Shown piece after piece: positions 5,904-8,587 of a stretch of 8,587 nt of DNA; the first letter of the stretch is position 1, and each line of letters starts with the position of its first letter. The position numbers and the translations under genes were made by a program. Source of the stretch: Candidatus Bathyarchaeota archaeon RBG_13_52_12 (lineage in GTDB: Archaea > Thermoproteota > Bathyarchaeia > TCS64); assembly GCA_001774245.1 (NCBI GenBank), contig MEZF01000046.1, forward strand, positions 8,586-17,172, written 5' to 3'. The notes under the pieces are model-generated. The model saw only the letters and a list, made by a program, of their open reading frames with translations, made no database searches and had not been told where the DNA came from.

Positions 5904-7640
5904 TTGGGAAAAATAGATGTCGAGGGTCTGTGCTACAGCTATCCCAACGTAGCGGACCAAGCCCTAACAGACATTAATCTCAAGATAGAACCCGGTGAAT
6001 TTATTCTACTTACTGGCCCAAGTGGCTGTGGTAAGACAACTTTCTGTAGATGCCTCAATGGCCTCATTCCTCACTTCTACAACGGCGAGATGAAGGGAGA
6101 CCTAAAAATAGATGGCATCTCCACAAGAGAACACCCAACCTACGAACTAGCTAAACACGTGGGCCTCATCTTCCAGAACCCGGACAACCAGATATTCTCC
6201 CTCACCGTCGAGAAGGACATCGCCTTCGGCCTTGAAAACCTAGGCGAGTCGAGAGAGAAGATGAGAGGCGAGATAGATTGGGCGATGAATCAGGTCGGCA
6301 TAGTGCCACTCAAGGAGCGAGGTACTCACGAACTCTCCGGCGGCCAGAAGCAAAGACTCACCATAGCCTCCATCCTAGCGATGCACCCCGGCATAATAGT
6401 CATGGATGAGCCCACTGCCTTCCTCGATCCCGTCGGCGCTGAGAAGATATTCGAGGTCCTTCAAACCCTAAATAGAGAACACGGAATCACGATTCTCCTC
6501 ATTGAGCATCGAATGGACCTTGCCGTAAAATACTGCGGCCGAATAATCGTCTTCGACAAGGGTCGCATCGTAAACGATGGAACGCCTAGGGAGATATTTA
6601 CCTCTGATGAAACGCGTCTTATAGGTATCGGCATACCTAGGATGGTTGAACTTGGAAGAAGACTAAGTCAGAGGGGATACAATATAGGCATCCCACTCAA
6701 CTCCGACGAAGCCTTCACTAAACTCACCCCTTTTCTTAAAAAATCCGTAACTACTAACACCAAACAGGGCTTACCCGAACTTGACGAGATAGTCGGTGAA
6801 TATACACATACTCCGATAATCGAACTCCAAGATGTGACCTATTCCTACTCCAGTGGCATAGATGCCCTACTTGGCGTCTCCCTAACAATCAACAAGGGTG
6901 AGTTTGTAGCCGTAATGGGGGAGAATGGCGCAGGTAAAACGACTCTTGTCAAGCACTTCAACGGCCTGCTAAGGCCGAAGAGTGGCAACGTCGTCGTAGA
7001 CGGCAAAGATGTCTCGAAGAATAGCGTCGCCTCGATGGCAAGAAAAGTCGGGCTTGTATTCCAAAACCCCGATGATCAATTCTTCGCGGAAGACGTCGAA
7101 GAGGAGCTGAGCTTCGCTCTCCGTAACTTTGGATACGAGGAGACCGTTATTAATGAACGCGTAGAATGGGCACTAAATCTCCTAGATCTACAACGTTACA
7201 AAAAGTCCAGTCCCTTCATACTAAGCGGGGGAGAGCGCAAACGAGTCGCGTTGGCTTCTATCCTGGCTTGGAACCCCGACATCCTCGTACTGGACGAGCC
7301 TACTGTTGGGCAGGACCATGGACAGAAGGAGCGACTCAAACACTTCCTGATGCAGCTCAGGACGCAGGGTAAGACGGTGGTGATTGTAACCCACGACGTG
7401 GAGTTTGTGGCTGAGAGCCAGCCTCGCGTTGTTCTAATGTCGAAGGGCAGGGTGATAGCCGACGGCACCGCTAAGAAGATAATGACTGATGCTCGAAGTC
7501 TCGGGGCCTGCTCCGTGGCACCACCGGAGGTAACTAAGCTATTCTCAAAGCTCACATTATACAGCCTCCCCATCGATGTGCTTGATGTAGACGAGGCACT
7601 CGACCTCCTGACAAGGAAACTTAGGAGAGATAACCCTTGA
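5904..7640 (+). CDS. ecfA: ECF transporter ATPase, fused EcfA-EcfA double NBD
   Basis: A 578-residue protein with two full ABC nucleotide-binding domains, equal to EcfA1 plus EcfA2 in one chain. It powers uptake of a vitamin or transition metal through an energy-coupling-factor transporter, on the cytoplasmic face of the membrane with EcfT. Domain 1 has Walker A GPSGCGKTT (38-46), Q-loop FQNPDNQIF, signature LSGGQ (144-148), Walker B VMDEP with Glu169, and switch His202. Domain 2, from about 305, has Walker A GENGAGKTT (339-347), Q-loop FQNPDDQFF, signature LSGGE (440-444), Walker B VLDEP with Glu465, and His497. The D-loop of domain 2 reads GQDHG instead of the usual GLDP. All catalytic residues are intact in both halves. 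The start is TTG 5904; no other start codon lies in frame in the short leader. The stop overlaps the ecfT start by 4 nt (TTGA). Confidence 0.95.
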   Translation: MGKIDVEGLCYSYPNVADQALTDINLKIEPGEFILLTGPSGCGKTTFCRCLNGLIPHFYNGEMKGDLKIDGISTREHPTYELAKHVGLIFQNPDNQIFSLTVEKDIAFGLENLGESREKMRGEIDWAMNQVGIVPLKERGTHELSGGQKQRLTIASILAMHPGIIVMDEPTAFLDPVGAEKIFEVLQTLNREHGITILLIEHRMDLAVKYCGRIIVFDKGRIVNDGTPREIFTSDETRLIGIGIPRMVELGRRLSQRGYNIGIPLNSDEAFTKLTPFLKKSVTTNTKQGLPELDEIVGEYTHTPIIELQDVTYSYSSGIDALLGVSLTINKGEFVAVMGENGAGKTTLVKHFNGLLRPKSGNVVVDGKDVSKNSVASMARKVGLVFQNPDDQFFAEDVEEELSFALRNFGYEETVINERVEWALNLLDLQRYKKSSPFILSGGERKRVALASILAWNPDILVLDEPTVGQDHGQKERLKHFLMQLRTQGKTVVIVTHDVEFVAESQPRVVLMSKGRVIADGTAKKIMTDARSLGACSVAPPEVTKLFSKLTLYSLPIDVLDVDEALDLLTRKLRRDNP

Positions 7641-8431
7641 GCTTGCTGGAAAGCCTACGGTTCTCTAAGGGAGACTCGCCGATTCATCGCATGGATCCCA
7701 GGGTAAAGTTCCTCATGACGATGGTAATCTTCGCGCTTTCGATAATGTTCTTTGATCTAATCCCTCTCTTGGCCGTTTTTATCCTCCAGATACCGCTTAT
7801 TCTCTACGCAAAAATATGGAGGGAGTGGCTGAAAACCCTGAAAGGAGGTGCTTTCTTAGCCGTGATAATCTTCACCACCAACCTTCTAAGCTTCTACTTC
7901 TTCAGGGGCATGCACCTCTCAGGTGAAAACGTAGAGTTCAGCCTCAGTCTCACGCTCAGGTTCCTATCCCTGATCACTAGTTTCAGCCTTTTCTTCCTAA
8001 CGACCTCTCCTGATAAGCTCAGTCTTGCACTGGAGAAAGCTAAGATACCATACGAGTTTAACTTCGCCTTCATCACAGCGATTAGATTCGTGCCGGTCTT
8101 AGCAGACGAGGCGCAGACTATAATGGATGCACAGAGGTCGAGGGGGCTCGAACTCGATAAGGGTGGATTTCTCTCCAGGATAAGAAAGTACATACCAATA
8201 CTACTCCCCCTTATCGTAAACTCTATTAGGCGAAGCCTGGAACTTGCTGAAGCAATGGAGTCGCGTGCCTTTGGGGCGACTAAGAACCGTACCAATCTAT
8301 ACGAGTTGAAGATGGCGCCCTCCGATTACTTCGCCTTAGTAATTACTCTTGGGGCGCTGGCGTTCGCCCTTTACGTACGCCTCTTCCTCCCCCCATTACC
8401 TAAATTAATGAGCGGATTATTATTTTTATAA
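7637..8431 (+). CDS. ecfT: ECF transporter transmembrane subunit EcfT
   Basis: A 264-residue membrane protein (CbiQ/EcfT family), the scaffold that couples ATP hydrolysis to the substrate-binding S component. Hydrophobic segments are seen near 24-58 (probably two), 70-90, 103-123 and 230-252, with a cytosolic helical coupling region between. The two coupling-helix motifs that contact the ATPases are present as AQRSRG (165-170) and AMESRAFG (206-213), close to the usual A-R-G forms. The N-terminal DPRVKFLMT segment is typical. The start is TTG 7637 within TTGA at the end of ecfA, implying translational coupling and balanced synthesis. No S component (for example BioY, ThiT or CbiM type) follows, so the substrate is unknown and a shared, group II module is possible. 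Confidence 0.93.
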   Translation: MSLLESLRFSKGDSPIHRMDPRVKFLMTMVIFALSIMFFDLIPLLAVFILQIPLILYAKIWREWLKTLKGGAFLAVIIFTTNLLSFYFFRGMHLSGENVEFSLSLTLRFLSLITSFSLFFLTTSPDKLSLALEKAKIPYEFNFAFITAIRFVPVLADEAQTIMDAQRSRGLELDKGGFLSRIRKYIPILLPLIVNSIRRSLELAEAMESRAFGATKNRTNLYELKMAPSDYFALVITLGALAFALYVRLFLPPLPKLMSGLLFL

Positions 8432-8433
8432 CA

Positions 8434-8441
8434 CTATAAAA
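8434..8441 (+). promoter_or_regulatory. TATA-like box after ecfT
   Basis: CTATAAAA just past the ecfT stop predicts transcription near 8463, five nt before a GTG at 8468. It may be a promoter for something to the right, or just AT-rich termination sequence. Confidence 0.3.
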
Positions 8442-8467
8442 CAATTTTATTCCTCTTACGAGCGCGC

Positions 8468-8584
8468 GTGAATGAACAGAACCTTTTTTCCTCTGAACCA
8501 ATCATTATAGAGGATTTCGATTTACTTCGTTTTTCGTTAAACGCTCCCCCCAGCAGGCTCAAAGACCGGAGCAGGGCCTCGTGA
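8468..8584 (+). CDS. Doubtful short ORF at the right edge
   Basis: GTG 8468 opens a 38-codon frame ending in TGA at 8582-8584 (begins MNEQNLFSSEPIIEDFDLL). It lies at the expected leaderless distance from the TATA-like box at 8434-8441. It contains the T6 run at 8484-8489, which would end transcription early. No family is recognised. Minus-strand frames entering from the right edge (for example one ending FEPAGGSV at about 8532) are equally possible, as the GC-rich tail after 8540 differs from the preceding AT-rich stretch. Confidence 0.15.
   Translation: MNEQNLFSSEPIIIEDFDLLRFSLNAPPSRLKDRSRAS
8484..8489 (+). terminator. Poly-T tract after ecfT
   Basis: A run of six T, after the AT-rich stretch at 8418-8450, some 53 nt past the ecfT stop. 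Archaeal polymerase commonly terminates at such tracts, so this probably ends the ecfA-ecfT transcript. Confidence 0.4.
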
Positions 8585-8587
8585 AGC

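Noticed and set aside
7166..7573. Overlapping frames inside the second ATPase domain
   Set aside because: Shadows of a strongly conserved ABC ATPase frame.
8532..8587. GC-rich right edge as a tRNA or other structural RNA
   Set aside because: No T-arm consensus, anticodon arm or acceptor pairing could be made in the bases available; too short to judge.
1..8587. CRISPR array, insertion sequence or phage genes
   Set aside because: No regularly spaced repeats, transposase or integrase motifs, or terminal inverted repeats were seen on either strand.

Overview
The window looks archaeal. It carries a prefoldin beta subunit, a PAC2-family protein and a mevalonate-pathway GHMP enzyme. Several coding starts lie within about 0-12 nt of the transcription start predicted from a TATA-like box, with no ribosome binding site, as expected for leaderless or short-leader archaeal transcripts. 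Many starts are TTG or GTG rather than ATG. The gene set would fit a TACK-type lineage such as Bathyarchaeia, but that placement is inference from gene content only. I see no phage, CRISPR, transposase or tRNA.

Layout. (1) Positions 1-988, minus strand: a PIG-L/LmbE-type deacetylase followed, with a 4-nt overlap, by an unrecognised gene cut by the left edge. (2) 1131-2003, plus: a cytosolic M23/LytM-fold protein that seems to lack one zinc ligand. (3) 2062-4236: prefoldin beta (plus), a PAC2 protein (minus, its stop codon interlocked with that of prefoldin) and a DHH-DHHA1 phosphoesterase (plus). This is a housekeeping block for protein folding, proteasome or complex assembly, and nucleotide turnover. 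(4) 4237-4726: no intact gene, but a degenerate minus-strand coding relic with an in-frame stop. (5) 4727-5692, minus: a diphosphomevalonate decarboxylase-family enzyme of isoprenoid lipid synthesis. (6) 5904-8431, plus: an ECF transporter energising module made of a fused double ATPase (EcfA-EcfA) and the EcfT membrane subunit, overlapping by 4 nt. No substrate-binding S component is present, so the transported vitamin or metal cannot be named. (7) 8432-8587: AT-rich termination region and a doubtful short ORF.

The PIG-L/M23, PAC2/DHH and decarboxylase/ECF pairs are divergent, so three intergenic gaps act as two-way promoter regions. Each has at least one inverted repeat near a predicted TATA box or start. 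The strongest is a 10-bp dyad with a 16-bp spacer just before ecfA. I found no convincing new multi-gene system. The best leads are the ecfA dyad, the M23-fold protein with an altered metal site, the atypical decarboxylase motif and the coding relic.
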